A stretch of 49,181 bases of DNA from Sphingomonadaceae bacterium (GCA_029268145.1 JAJUHA010000012.1:1-49181), one strand, 5' to 3'. Positions 25,308 to 34,466 are shown, numbered from the stretch's first letter. The notes: generated by a model from the sequence alone, not told the origin. Numbers and translations are program-made.

Positions 25308-26356
25308 TGGACTTCCTGCTGCGCCAGAAGGGACGGGCCTCGATGGAATTCCTGGTGTCGCTGGCGAAGGCCGCGGCGCCGCTGGCGCCGCGCTGGACCG
25401 GCGAGCTGGCCGCCGCCGGAGTCTCGGCCGCGACGCTCCCCGAGGATCTCGACGCCCGCCACGCCACGGTCGAAGCCGCGCTCGCCGGATCGGATGCCTT
25501 CGCGACCGCCGCGCTCGTCGGTGAGTTCGCAAGCGTGGAGCATGGCCGCGCTGCTGCTGCCGCCTTCGCCGAATCGGCCGATGTGCTCGCGCCGCGCCTG
25601 CGCGCGCTCGAAGCGCGGGGGCCCGCCCGGCTCGAGGAAGCGCCCGACCTGGTGCCGCCGGCCTACTGGGAGGGCGTGTGGTTCCACCGCACCACCGGCG
25701 GCTGGAACGGCCACCCCGAGATGGGCTTCATCCATGGCGAGCTCATCCACCGCCACTATGTCGCGCGCACCTTCCCCGGCGACATCTTCGCCCAGCGCGC
25801 CTCGGTGCTGGCGCTGCTGCCGGAGGGCCGGCCGGTGCGCGACATCTGCGAGCTCGGCGCCAGCTCGGGCCATTACACGGTGGCGCTGCAGCGGACCTTC
25901 CCGGAGGCGCGGATCACCGGTGTCGAGCTGTCGCTGCCCATGCTGCGCCAGGCGCTTCGGGTTGCCAACGAGAATGGCTGGCCGTGGCGCCTGGTGCAGG
26001 CCGCGGCCGAGGCGACCGGGCTTCCCGATGCCGGCTTCGATCTCGTCACCTCCTACATCCTCCTCCACGAGCTGCCGGCGGAGGCGTGCCGGGCGGTGTG
26101 GCAGGAGGCGTTCCGGCTGTGCCGGCCCGGCGGGATGGTGCTGATGGCGGACGTGACGCCCTATCGCGTCCACGACCGGCTGGGCGCCTGGCGGGCCGAC
26201 TGGCTGGCAAAGCGCGGCGGCGAGCCCTGGTGGCGGGAATCGGCCACGCTCGACCAGGCGGCGGCAGCCCGGGAGGCCGGCTTCGTCGAGGTGACGGAGG
26301 GCGGCCCCGGTGGTGCGCCCTATCCGTGGGTGACGGTGGGCGTGAAGCCGGAATGA
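25307..26356 (+). CDS. SAM-dependent methyltransferase, copy 2
   Basis: 349 residues. The N-terminal region (about 1-165) is unlike the other two copies in detail but similar in extent, and ends in PAYWEGVWFHRTTGGWNGHPEMGFIHGEL. The class I SAM domain follows: CELGASSGHYTVAL (181-194), TGVELSLPMLRQA, FDLVTSYILLHELP and CRPGGMVLMADVTP. The ILLHE signature is shared by all three copies. It is followed 10 nt later by small partner 2. It has no transmembrane or signal segment, so it is cytoplasmic. The reaction is not predictable. Confidence 0.85.
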   Translation: MDFLLRQKGRASMEFLVSLAKAAAPLAPRWTGELAAAGVSAATLPEDLDARHATVEAALAGSDAFATAALVGEFASVEHGRAAAAAFAESADVLAPRLRALEARGPARLEEAPDLVPPAYWEGVWFHRTTGGWNGHPEMGFIHGELIHRHYVARTFPGDIFAQRASVLALLPEGRPVRDICELGASSGHYTVALQRTFPEARITGVELSLPMLRQALRVANENGWPWRLVQAAAEATGLPDAGFDLVTSYILLHELPAEACRAVWQEAFRLCRPGGMVLMADVTPYRVHDRLGAWRADWLAKRGGEPWWRESATLDQAAAAREAGFVEVTEGGPGGAPYPWVTVGVKPE

Positions 26357-26366
26357 GACGACGCCC

Positions 26367-26666
26367 ATGACCCGCGACAGCGCCGACCCGGGGGCGGCCT
26401 CGCGCGCGGCCACCTCCTCGCCCGCGCTCCACCCCGGCCAGCTTGACCATCTGGGCAAGGCCGTGCTTCTGCTCGCCCGCGAGCTGTGGGTGACGCGCGA
26501 CCGCCTCGCCATCCTCGAGGCGGTGCTCGAGGCGCGCGGCATCCCCGTGGCCGAGGCGATCCGCGACTTCCAGCCCGAGGGCGCGCTCGCCGAGCGGCTG
26601 GCAGCCGAGCGCGATGCCCTCGCCCGGGCGCTCGTGGCAACGCTCGCGCCCGAGAATCCCGCATGA
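26367..26666 (+). CDS. Small helical partner protein, copy 2 of 3
   Basis: 99 residues. LDHLGKAVLLLARELWVTRDRLAILEAVLEARGIPVAEAIRDFQP aligns with copy 1 (RMDTLERILASHGID...EAFQP), though it lacks the N-terminal KG-x-RP motif of copies 1 and 3. It is predicted helical or coiled coil. It follows methyltransferase 2 after 10 nt and its stop overlaps the serine hydrolase ATG (ATGA). Conservation of the methyltransferase-partner pairing is the main evidence for a joint function. Confidence 0.8.
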   Translation: MTRDSADPGAASRAATSSPALHPGQLDHLGKAVLLLARELWVTRDRLAILEAVLEARGIPVAEAIRDFQPEGALAERLAAERDALARALVATLAPENPA

Positions 26667-27865
26667 TCGCCCGCCTGCTCGCTGCCCTGCTCCTCGCCGC
26701 GCCGCCGGTGGCGGGTGCGGCCGGCGCGCAGCCTGCGCCGGACGAGGCCGCCATCATCGCCGCGCGCGCTGCGGCGCTGCCTATGGCCCGGGGGGTGGAG
26801 GCAGTGGAGGCCTATCAGCCGGCGGAGACGGTGCGGGGCGGCAGCGGCCGGGCCCTGCCCGCCACCACGCCGGCGCGCGCGGGCCTTTCCGCGGCAGCGC
26901 TCGAGAAGGCCGCAGCCTGGGCCGAGGCGCGGCAGAGCCATGCCCTTCTCGTCGCCCGCGGCGGCCGGCTGGTGTTCGAGCGCTACTGGAACGGCTTCGA
27001 CCGGAACTCGCGCTTCTCGACCGCGTCGATGATGAAGGCGGTGATGGCGCTCGCCTATGGCCCGGCAATCGCCGAGGAGCGGATCGGGCTCGACGACCCG
27101 GTCGGCCGGCACCTGCGCGAGTGGCGCGCGGATCCGCGGGGGCGCGTCACCATCCGCCAGCTTCTCGCCATGGAATCGGGCCTTGCCTTTCCGCCCCAGC
27201 CGCCCGGGCCGCCCGCACCCCCTTCGCCCGCCTCGCCGACGATGCGGATCATGTTCGCGCCCGACATCCGCGCGGTCGCGCTCTCGGTGCCGCAGGACGC
27301 GCCGCCCGGCAGCCGCTTCGCCTATTCCAACTTCGACAGCCAGCTTGCCGGCGAGGCGCTGGCAGCCGTGCTGCCCGGCCGCTTCGCCGACCATCTGTCG
27401 CGCCGGATCTGGAAGCCGATGGGAGCGGCCGATGCCGCGCTGTTCCTCGACCGGGAGGGTGGCTCGCCGCACTATTTCTGCTGCCTCCAGGCCCGGCCGA
27501 TGGACTGGCTGAAGCTCGGCGAGCTGATCCGCAACCGGGGCCGCGCCGGCGGGCGCCAGCTGGTGCCGGACGCGCATGTCGCCGCGATGCTCGCGCCGTC
27601 CGCCACCAACCCCAGCTTCGGCCTGCAGATCTGGCGCGGCAGCCCGCACGTGCCGGTGCGCCGCTATTCGGCGACCATCGCGCTCACCGTTCCGGCCGCC
27701 GAGCCCTTCGCCCGCGACGATGTCGTCTTCCTCGACGGGGCGGGCGGGCAGCGGGTCTATGTGATCCCCTCGGCCGGGCTCACCATCGTCAGGATCGGCC
27801 GGCCGGCGGCCGACTGGGACGACAGCGCGCTGCCCAACATGGTGCTGGCCGGCCTCACGCGCTGA
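26663..27865 (+). CDS. Exported class-C beta-lactamase-fold serine hydrolase, copy 1
   Basis: 400 residues. A signal peptide (MIARLLAALLLAAPPVAGAA) leads to the serine beta-lactamase/esterase fold. The catalytic SxxK is S122-M-M-K125 (FSTASMMKAV) and the YxN motif is in FAYSNFDSQLAGE. In this family the substrate may be an ester, amide or lactone, and antibiotic resistance is not implied. It ends the GPH-methyltransferase operon under operator C and converges on the second monooxygenase gene with only 6 nt between them. A related hydrolase is encoded at 34583-35821. Confidence 0.88.
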   Translation: MIARLLAALLLAAPPVAGAAGAQPAPDEAAIIAARAAALPMARGVEAVEAYQPAETVRGGSGRALPATTPARAGLSAAALEKAAAWAEARQSHALLVARGGRLVFERYWNGFDRNSRFSTASMMKAVMALAYGPAIAEERIGLDDPVGRHLREWRADPRGRVTIRQLLAMESGLAFPPQPPGPPAPPSPASPTMRIMFAPDIRAVALSVPQDAPPGSRFAYSNFDSQLAGEALAAVLPGRFADHLSRRIWKPMGAADAALFLDREGGSPHYFCCLQARPMDWLKLGELIRNRGRAGGRQLVPDAHVAAMLAPSATNPSFGLQIWRGSPHVPVRRYSATIALTVPAAEPFARDDVVFLDGAGGQRVYVIPSAGLTIVRIGRPAADWDDSALPNMVLAGLTR

Positions 27866-27871
27866 CCCGGC

Positions 27872-29020
27872 TCAGATGGCGACGGTGACGGGATCATAGG
27901 CGAAGAGGCCGAGCTCCTCCTCGTTCCGCAAGGGGCCGCGGCCGAGCGCCTCCGGATTCTTCCCCTGGAAGCGGAGGCCGAGAAGGCGGGAGTGGAGCTG
28001 GACCATCGCGGTGCGCTCGCGCCGCGCCGCCTCGTAGCGGGCGAGCGCTTCGGCGGGCGGGAAGGAGGCAAGCGCGCGGGCCAGCACCAGGGCATCCTCG
28101 AGCGCGGTTGCCGCCCCCTGCCCCAGGAAGGGGAGCATGGCATGGGCGGCGTCACCCAGAAGCGTCACCCGGCCGGCGGTCCAGCGGGCCAGCGGTTCGC
28201 GGGCAAAGAGCGCCCACTTGAAGAGCCAGGCCGGCGGTGTTGCCGCAACGAGCGCGCGGACGCTGGCGCAGGCCGTCTCGAGATGGGCGAGAAGCTCGGC
28301 GGTGGTCGATGGCGTCGACCAGCTCTCCTCCTGCCAGGCCGCGGTCTCGACGAAGATCGCATAGTTCAAGAGCGCACCACCGCGCACCGGGTAGCGCAGC
28401 ACCAGCCGGCCGGGGCCGATGAAGATTCCGGGTGGCTCGGCGGCGACCTCGGGGGGAAGCGCGTCGGCCGGCACCAGCCCGCGCCAGGCCACCTGGCCAG
28501 TGAAGTGCGGCGGCGCGGTGGCATGGAGGCTGTCGCGCACCGCCGAGCGGACTCCATCGGCGCCGACGACGATGTCGGCCTCGGCCTCGGCGCCGTTGCC
28601 GAAGCGCATGCGCCCGTCGGCGCTGGCCGCGACGAGCCGGTGGCCGAGGCGGATGCTGCCGGGTGCCGCGGCCTCGACCGCCGCGACGAGGAGGGCGTGG
28701 AGGTCGGCGCGGTGGAGATGGCGGTAGGGCGCGCCGTGCCGCGCCTCGAGATCGGCATCGCGGGCGATCGTGCGGATGGTGGCGCCGGTTGCGAGATCGC
28801 GGATGTGCTGGGTGCCGGGAAGCACGCCCCGGGCGCGCACGGCCGCGCCGAGGCCGAGATGATCGAGCACGCGGCCGGCATTGGGGCTGATGGTGATGCC
28901 TGCCCCGACCTCGCCGAGCGCCTCGGCCTGCTCGAAGACGGTGACGGCGACGCCGCGTCGGGCGAGCGCGAGCGCGGCCGCGAGCCCGCCAATCCCTGCG
29001 CCGATGAGGGCGACCCGCAC
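27872..29020 (-). CDS. FAD-dependent monooxygenase, salicylate/6-hydroxynicotinate hydroxylase-like
   Basis: 382-residue class A flavin monooxygenase. It has VALIGAGIGGLAAALALARRG at the extreme N-terminus, LHRADLHALL, the DG motif IVVGADGVRSAVRDSL and the GD motif RVTLLGDAAHAMLPFLGQGAATALEDA. The compact length and motifs are those of salicylate 1-hydroxylase and 6-hydroxynicotinate 3-monooxygenase (NicC). It differs clearly from the MhpA-like enzyme at 22609-23838, so the cluster has two distinct ring-hydroxylase types. It follows the MFS gene by 4 nt and is transcribed from operator D. Confidence 0.9.
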   Translation of the reverse strand: MRVALIGAGIGGLAAALALARRGVAVTVFEQAEALGEVGAGITISPNAGRVLDHLGLGAAVRARGVLPGTQHIRDLATGATIRTIARDADLEARHGAPYRHLHRADLHALLVAAVEAAAPGSIRLGHRLVAASADGRMRFGNGAEAEADIVVGADGVRSAVRDSLHATAPPHFTGQVAWRGLVPADALPPEVAAEPPGIFIGPGRLVLRYPVRGGALLNYAIFVETAAWQEESWSTPSTTAELLAHLETACASVRALVAATPPAWLFKWALFAREPLARWTAGRVTLLGDAAHAMLPFLGQGAATALEDALVLARALASFPPAEALARYEAARRERTAMVQLHSRLLGLRFQGKNPEALGRGPLRNEEELGLFAYDPVTVAI

Positions 29021-29024
29021 CGGC

Positions 29025-30257
29025 TCAGGCCGCCGCCGGCTCCGCGGCGAGGCGGGGGTAGCGCCCCAGCGTGAGCAGCAGGAGCGGCGCGACGAGGAAG
29101 ACCAGCGTGGCGGCGAGCAGGATGGGCGTGTAGCTGCCGGTCTGGTCGAAGACGCGGCCGAAGACCGGCGGGCCGAAGCCGCCGCCCACCAGCATCCCCA
29201 TCATGAGCTGCGAATAGACGAGGCCATAATGGGCCATGCCGAAGTAGCGGCTGACCATGTAGGCGAGGATGTCGAATTCGGCGCCGGCGGCGAGGCCGAC
29301 GAGGATGACGGCAAGCGCGATGACGGCCGGCGCCGTCGCGCCGCCAAGCGCAAGCAGGAGGCAGGAGCCGGCGGGAAGCAGCAGGAAGACGGCAGCGACT
29401 GCCGGGGCCCAGAAGCGGTCGAGGAGGATGCCGGCGACAATCCGGCCGATAATCACGGCCGCCCCGACGAGGCTTGCGTAGAGCGCGGCGTCCGCCGCTT
29501 CGAAGCCGCGGTCGACAAGGAGCGGCACCAGCGTCGGGATGATGCCGGAGACGGCGAAGGTGACGAGGAAGAAGACGAGGAGCATGACCCAGAAGGTGCG
29601 CGAGGCGAAGCACTCGCGCCGGGAGGGGCCGGCGGGCGCGCCACCGGCACGCATGACGGCGGGGGCCGGGGCATCGCGGAAGAGGAGCGCGACGAGCGGC
29701 AGCGCGATGACGAGCACGGCCGCGCCAATGGCGGCATAGCCGGCGCGCCAGCCATGGTCGGCGACGATCGCGGTGACGAGAAGCGGAGCGATGACCGCCG
29801 TGATCCCGGTTCCGGCGAGCATCAGGCCGAGCGCCGTGCCGCGCGCGGAATCGAACCAGCCGGCCACTCCGCGCGTCCAGGTGATGGGCGAGGTGCCGGC
29901 GCCAAGAAGGGCGACCAGGAACCAGGCGGCATACCATTGCGGCAGCGTCTGGACGGCGGCGACGGCGAGGAAGCCGAGGCCGAGCCCCGCCTGCGAGAGA
30001 AGGGCGACGCGGCGCGCACCCCAGCGGTCGGTCAGGAGACCATAGGCCCAGGCGACGCAGAGCATGCCGAGCATCTGCATGGTGAAGCCCCACTGGATCG
30101 CCTCGCGCGACCAGCCGAAGGCCTCGGCGAGCGGGCGGACGAACAGGCCGAGCGTGTAGAAGGGAAGCGCCGAGATCCCGAACATCACGCCGACGAGGCC
30201 GGCGAGCACCGCGCGCCAGCCGCGCCGGAATTCGCCTCTGCCTCCCGCGTCGCGCAC
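29025..30257 (-). CDS. Major facilitator superfamily transporter, monocarboxylate/oxalate-formate type
   Basis: 410 residues with 12 predicted helices. The loop motif between helices 2 and 3 reads GLLTDRWGARRVALL, and helix 4 contains GAGTSPITWTRGVAGWF, which resembles the monocarboxylate/oxalate-formate antiporter group. An organic anion is a likely substrate. It is the first gene of a two-gene minus operon, with its start 49 nt from operator D and 119 nt from the divergent dehydrogenase start. Confidence 0.9.
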   Translation of the reverse strand: MRDAGGRGEFRRGWRAVLAGLVGVMFGISALPFYTLGLFVRPLAEAFGWSREAIQWGFTMQMLGMLCVAWAYGLLTDRWGARRVALLSQAGLGLGFLAVAAVQTLPQWYAAWFLVALLGAGTSPITWTRGVAGWFDSARGTALGLMLAGTGITAVIAPLLVTAIVADHGWRAGYAAIGAAVLVIALPLVALLFRDAPAPAVMRAGGAPAGPSRRECFASRTFWVMLLVFFLVTFAVSGIIPTLVPLLVDRGFEAADAALYASLVGAAVIIGRIVAGILLDRFWAPAVAAVFLLLPAGSCLLLALGGATAPAVIALAVILVGLAAGAEFDILAYMVSRYFGMAHYGLVYSQLMMGMLVGGGFGPPVFGRVFDQTGSYTPILLAATLVFLVAPLLLLTLGRYPRLAAEPAAA

Positions 30258-30306
30258 GTGAACATCTGGCCACCGCTGGCCGCCCGCCAGGAGGGTCGGG
30301 CGGGGT

Positions 30307-30325
30307 TCCTCCGCGTGGCGGAGAA
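30307..30325. promoter_or_regulatory. Cluster operator D
   Basis: TCCTCCGC-GTG-GCGGAGAA matches 15 of 16 consensus positions. It is centred in a 119-nt divergent region, 49 nt from the MFS start (30257) and 51 nt from the FAD dehydrogenase start (30377). Confidence 0.82.
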
Positions 30326-30376
30326 AATGGCGCGCGCTGCGCGCGCGCCGCCGGTTGTGGCGGGCAGGACGGCGCG

Positions 30377-31753
30377 ATGGAGACGGCGGGCGTGGAGGTG
30401 CTGGTGGCGGGCGGCGGGGCCGCCGGCCTCGTCGCCGCGCTCGCCGCCGCCGACGCCGGCGCCTCGGTGCTGCTCGTCGAGCGCGACCCGGTGCTGGCCG
30501 GGACGACGGCGATGTCGACCGGGCTCATCCCCGCCGCCGGCACCCCGGAGCAGGCGGCGGCGGGGATCGCGGATTCGCCTGCGCTCCTGGCGCGCGACAT
30601 CCTCGCCAAGCATGGCGGCCGGACCGACGCGGGCGTGGTCGAGCGGCTCGCGGCCGAGTCCGCGCCAGCCGTCGCCTGGCTCCAGCGCCACGGCGTGCCC
30701 CTCTCGCTGGTGACCGGCTTCACCTACCCCGGCCATTCGGTGATGCGGATGATGGGGACGCCCAACCGCACGGGTGCCGAGCTGGTGGCCGCGCTCGCCC
30801 GCGCGGTGGAGGCGGCCGGGGTGGCGATCGTCACCCGGGCGCGGCTCGCCGATGTCGAGGCCGGGCCCGATGGGCGGATCGCGGCCGCCGTCCTCGAGCG
30901 GCCCGATGGTGCAGTCGAGCGGATCGGCTGCGGCGCGCTGGTGCTCGCGCTCGGCGGTTTTGCCGGCAATGCGGAGGCCGTGGCGCGCTTCCTTCCCGAG
31001 ATGGCGGGGGCGACGATGCACGGCCACCCCGGCTGCCGCGGCGACTGGCTGGCGCTCGCCGAGCGGCTTGGCGCGGCACTCGCCGACCTCGACAGCTACC
31101 AGGGGCATGGCGGACTCGCCGCCGGGCATGGTGTTCCGATCCTGTGGCCGAGCATGACCGAGGGCGGCGTGCAGGTGAACCGCGCGGGCCTGCGCTTCCA
31201 CGACGAATCGCGCGGCTATTCCGAAGCCGCGGCGGCCGTGAACGCCGAGCCCGGCGGGGTGGCCTGGAGCATCTGGGACGCGCGCATCCAGCAGGTGCTC
31301 GACCAGTTCGACGACACGCGCGACGCGCGGGCAGCCGGCGCGATCCTCGAGGCGGACAGCGTGGCGGAGCTGGCGGCGCGCACCGGCCTTCCCGAAGCCG
31401 CGCTCGGTGCCACGCTTGCCGAGGTGGCCGAGCTGACGCGGAGCGGGGCGCCCTGCCCCTTCGGCCGGCGCTTCGCGCCGCGCCCGCCCCTCGCACCGCC
31501 CTTCCACGCCGCCCGGGTGACCGGCGCGCTGTTCCACACCCAGGGCGGGATGGTGGTGGACACGGACGCGCGGGTGCAGCGCCGCGATGGCCGGCCGCTG
31601 CCCAACCTGTTCGCCGCCGGGGGCACGGCGCGCGGACTGTCCGGACCGGGGGCGTCGGGCTACATTGCCGGCAACGGCCTGCTTGCCGCCACGGGGCTGG
31701 GGCGGCTTGCCGGGAGGTCGGCCGCGCAGGCAGCAAGGGAGACGAGGCCATGA
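30377..31753 (+). CDS. FAD-dependent dehydrogenase (fumarate reductase/3-ketosteroid dehydrogenase type)
   Basis: 458 residues of the FAD_binding_2 family. The N-terminal dinucleotide motif is VLVAGGGAAGLVAALAAADAG (about 7-27) and TTAMSTGLIPAAGT follows. The C-terminal FAD-contact segment is LFAAGGTARGLSGPGASGYIAGNGLLAATGLG. Relatives remove or add hydrogen across C-C bonds beside a carbonyl (flavocytochrome c fumarate reductases, 3-oxosteroid dehydrogenases, urocanate reductases). It has no haem motif, so it would need an external electron acceptor; the nearby b561-c protein is a candidate. Its stop overlaps the methyltransferase 3 start by ATGA. Confidence 0.9.
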   Translation: METAGVEVLVAGGGAAGLVAALAAADAGASVLLVERDPVLAGTTAMSTGLIPAAGTPEQAAAGIADSPALLARDILAKHGGRTDAGVVERLAAESAPAVAWLQRHGVPLSLVTGFTYPGHSVMRMMGTPNRTGAELVAALARAVEAAGVAIVTRARLADVEAGPDGRIAAAVLERPDGAVERIGCGALVLALGGFAGNAEAVARFLPEMAGATMHGHPGCRGDWLALAERLGAALADLDSYQGHGGLAAGHGVPILWPSMTEGGVQVNRAGLRFHDESRGYSEAAAAVNAEPGGVAWSIWDARIQQVLDQFDDTRDARAAGAILEADSVAELAARTGLPEAALGATLAEVAELTRSGAPCPFGRRFAPRPPLAPPFHAARVTGALFHTQGGMVVDTDARVQRRDGRPLPNLFAAGGTARGLSGPGASGYIAGNGLLAATGLGRLAGRSAAQAARETRP

Positions 31754-32892
31754 AGCGGATTGCCGAGCAGGAGGGCCACGCCGGGCTCGCCCTGGGGGAC
31801 CATGACGACCGGGCCCGGGCCGACTTCGCCTTCACGCTCCGGAACCGGGTGACCTCGACCTGGATGCCGGGCACGCGGACCATCTTCGACCGCCGCGCCG
31901 CCGATGCCTTCGCCGCGCGCCACGGCCGGCGGCCGCAGTCCCCGGCCGAGATCCGCGAAGCGATGGATGCCGACCCCTGGTACCGCTTCTACCTCTCGGC
32001 CCGGCGCGCCTCGCAGGAGACGATCTGGGCCGCGGTCATCCCGCCGGCGGAGCGGCTGGGGCGCGTGGCGATGCCGGCCGCGCCGCGGGGCGCGCTCCAC
32101 CTCGACTCGTCGGTCGAGCCGCCCGCCTATGTGGGGGCGATCGACATCCACTGCATGCCGGGCGGCTATCTCGCCGACCGGGGCGAGGGGGACACGGGCG
32201 CCGGCGCGGTCTATGACCGGGGCGTCTATCTCTACATGTCCGGGCTGATGGGCGGGCGGAACGACGCGGTGGGCCAGCTTGCCGTCGCGTTCCTGAAGTC
32301 CCGGCTGCCGGAGTTCGCGCCGCGGCGGATCCTCGACATGGGCTGCGGCGTGGGCCACGCCACCCTGCCCTGGGCCACCGCCTTCCCGAGCGCCGACGTG
32401 ACGGGCGTCGATGTCGGCGCGGCGCTGCTGCGCCACGCCCATGTGCGCGCCGAGTCCTTCGGGGTGGCCGTGCGCTTCGTCCAGGCCGATGCGGAAGCGA
32501 CCGGCCTTCCCGACGGCCATTTCGACCTCGTCACCTCGTCGATCCTTCTGCACGAGACCTCGACGCGGGGCCTGCCGGCGATCCTCGCCGAGAGCCGGCG
32601 GCTGCTCGCGCCCGGCGGCGTGATGCTCCACGTCGACCAGCCCCGCTTCGACGACGACGACCCCTGGGCGACCTTCCTCCAGGAGAATGAGACCCACTAC
32701 AACAACGAGCCCTTCTGGCGGCGCTACCGCAGCCTCGACCTCGAGGCCCAGGCGCGCGCCGCCGGCTTCGCGCGGGTCGAGCTGGCGACCCTTGCCGCCG
32801 ACGTGGTGCGGCAGAGCCAGAACAATGCCGCCGACGACCCGAAGGCCCGCGCGCGCGGGTTCCTCGCGCTCCTGGCCTTCCGCGATGCCTGA
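31750..32892 (+). CDS. SAM-dependent methyltransferase, copy 3 (long N-terminal domain)
   Basis: 380 residues and the close paralogue of copy 1. The shared pre-Rossmann block IDIHCMPGGY (131-140) and YDRGVYLY-x-x-G-x-MG is followed by motif I RILDMGCGVGHATLP (193-207), VTGVDVGAALL, FDLVTSSILLHETS and LLAPGGVMLHVDQP. The ending NETHYNNEPFWRRYRSLD also matches copy 1 (NETWYNNEPFW). So copies 1 and 3 share structure over most of their length, while copy 2 is divergent. It overlaps the dehydrogenase stop (ATGA) and the small partner 3 start (8 nt). Confidence 0.87.
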   Translation: MKRIAEQEGHAGLALGDHDDRARADFAFTLRNRVTSTWMPGTRTIFDRRAADAFAARHGRRPQSPAEIREAMDADPWYRFYLSARRASQETIWAAVIPPAERLGRVAMPAAPRGALHLDSSVEPPAYVGAIDIHCMPGGYLADRGEGDTGAGAVYDRGVYLYMSGLMGGRNDAVGQLAVAFLKSRLPEFAPRRILDMGCGVGHATLPWATAFPSADVTGVDVGAALLRHAHVRAESFGVAVRFVQADAEATGLPDGHFDLVTSSILLHETSTRGLPAILAESRRLLAPGGVMLHVDQPRFDDDDPWATFLQENETHYNNEPFWRRYRSLDLEAQARAAGFARVELATLAADVVRQSQNNAADDPKARARGFLALLAFRDA

Positions 32893-33229
32893 TTCCCCGC
32901 TGCCGCCGCTGCCGCGCCGGGTGAAGGGGGCGCGGCCGCGCTTCCACGACGAACCCGCGATCGACCGGCTCATCGCCATGCTGGTCGCGCTCACCTCCGA
33001 GGTCTCGGTGCTCGCCGACCGGCTGGCGACGCTCGAGGCGCTCTCCGGCGTCGGGCACGACGCCGTCGATGCCCATGTGCCCGACCTTTCCGAGCGCGCG
33101 TGGCGCGAGGCGCGGCGCGAGGCGCTCATCGCGCGGGTCTTCGCGGCGCTCGAGGTGGAGCTGGAGGGTCCGGCCGATTCCGGCGCCTATTGGGAGACGA
33201 TCGGGCGGATCGAGCGCGGCGAGCTGTGA
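32885..33229 (+). CDS. Small helical partner protein, copy 3 of 3
   Basis: 114 residues. RRVKGARPRFHDEPAIDRLIAML, then TSEVSVLADRLATLEALSGVGHD, aligns with copy 1 (KGKRPQFYEAPGLDQAM...LRERMDTLERILASHG). The remainder is helical with a Glu-rich end. There is no signal or membrane segment. I chose the ATG at 32885, which overlaps the methyltransferase stop by 8 nt; an in-frame earlier Met lies deep inside the methyltransferase gene. It ends the operon, 4 nt from the convergent cytochrome gene. Confidence 0.8.
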   Translation: MPDSPLPPLPRRVKGARPRFHDEPAIDRLIAMLVALTSEVSVLADRLATLEALSGVGHDAVDAHVPDLSERAWREARREALIARVFAALEVELEGPADSGAYWETIGRIERGEL

Positions 33230-33233
33230 GGCG

Positions 33234-34466
33234 CTAGTCCCGCGGGGCAGTGGCGCGCTTGAGGAGGTTGACCACGGCCTCCTGGACCTTCGGGTCGGGG
33301 ATGGGACCCGAGGAGACGATCATCGAGGTGCCGGGCAGGAAGCCCTGCGGGTCGGCGATGTAGGCGGCGAGCGTCTCGTCGGTCCACACCAGGCCGCGCG
33401 CGCGCGCGGCGCGCATCGCCTCCGAATAGCCGAAGCCGGGCACGGTGCCGGCGCGCTGGCCGAGGATGTTGTAGAGGTTGGGGCCCACCTTGTGCTGGTC
33501 TCCGCCGGGCTGCATGTTGTGGCAGAAGCGGCACCATTTGAAGGTCTCGGCCTCGACCTGGCGCTCGAAGGCATCGGGCGGGGGAAGCGCGGCCGGGATG
33601 ACGGCAGGCCGGCTGTGCCATTCCACCCCTCCTTCGGCGGCGACATCGGCGGGGGCCGCGAAGGGGGTCACGCGGAACATGCCATAGGGGCCGAGGGCGC
33701 CGAGGCCGAGAAGCAGGACTGCACCGAGGGCCGAGACGGCGCGCGCGACGGGCGAGACGATCCGGCTGCGCGGCACCGGCGCGCGGTTGCGGTGGAGGAC
33801 CCAGGCGGCGAGCGCCCAGGCGGCGACGAGTGCCCAGAAGACGGCGACGGCGACGGGTCCGGGCTCGGGCGAGCGGAAGGTGGCGAAGGCGTGGACGGTC
33901 GAGGAGAAGCCGAGGAAGGCGAAGGCGCCATGGCCTGGCGGGAAGGCGGAGAGAAGGCCGTGGCGGAAGCGCAGCGACGTGCAGGCCGCCGTCAGCAGCG
34001 TGGCGAGGTTGAGCACCACCAGCATGAAGCCGAGGCCGGAATGGAAATAGCCGGTCGCCTGCCACAGCGCCCGGTCGCGCTCCACGAGAGCAGGGAGGGT
34101 GACGGGGCCGAGCCGCACGGCAAGACCGTCGGCCCAGGCGTAGAGGAGGCCGAGGAGCGGCGCGAACAGCATGAGCAGGAGGGCGACGAAGGCGAGCGCC
34201 CGGCCCCAGGCGAAGGCGGAGGCCGGAAGCCCCGCCGGTGGCCTCGGGCGCTCGCGAAGCCAGGCGAGCAGCCGGACGAGGGCGGTCGCGAACAGCAGGG
34301 TGCCCACCACATAGTGCCAGCCGCGCAGCTCTTCGCGCAGCGGGAGCGCGCGGTCGGTGCGGGCGAGCGTGGCGGTGAGCCCGGCGTGGGTCACGTAGAG
34401 CAGCGCGAGGAGCCAGCCGGCGAGGAGACCAGTCCGGGAATAGCCGGGCCACAGCGCGGAGAGCAT
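33234..34466 (-). CDS. Cytochrome b561-like membrane domain fused to a class I cytochrome c
   Basis: 410 residues. About seven hydrophobic helices with spaced histidines (GWHYVVG, YFHSGLGF, PGHGAFAF) resemble b561-type diheme domains. A periplasmic C-terminal cytochrome c domain has the haem site CRFCH, VGPNLYNILGQRAG and a distal Met ligand in GTSMIVS. It could pass electrons from quinol or a flavoenzyme to a periplasmic acceptor. I place the start at 34466 because operator F then sits 49 nt upstream, as at the other genes of the regulon. An alternative ATG at 34526 adds 20 residues but falls inside the operator spacer. Confidence 0.83.
   Translation of the reverse strand: MLSALWPGYSRTGLLAGWLLALLYVTHAGLTATLARTDRALPLREELRGWHYVVGTLLFATALVRLLAWLRERPRPPAGLPASAFAWGRALAFVALLLMLFAPLLGLLYAWADGLAVRLGPVTLPALVERDRALWQATGYFHSGLGFMLVVLNLATLLTAACTSLRFRHGLLSAFPPGHGAFAFLGFSSTVHAFATFRSPEPGPVAVAVFWALVAAWALAAWVLHRNRAPVPRSRIVSPVARAVSALGAVLLLGLGALGPYGMFRVTPFAAPADVAAEGGVEWHSRPAVIPAALPPPDAFERQVEAETFKWCRFCHNMQPGGDQHKVGPNLYNILGQRAGTVPGFGYSEAMRAARARGLVWTDETLAAYIADPQGFLPGTSMIVSSGPIPDPKVQEAVVNLLKRATAPRD

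Noticed and set aside
26663-27865. Antibiotic-resistance beta-lactamase
   Set aside because: The SxxK and YxN motifs are shared by many esterases of the class-C fold. The regulon context and the paralogue at 34583 favour a catabolic hydrolase.
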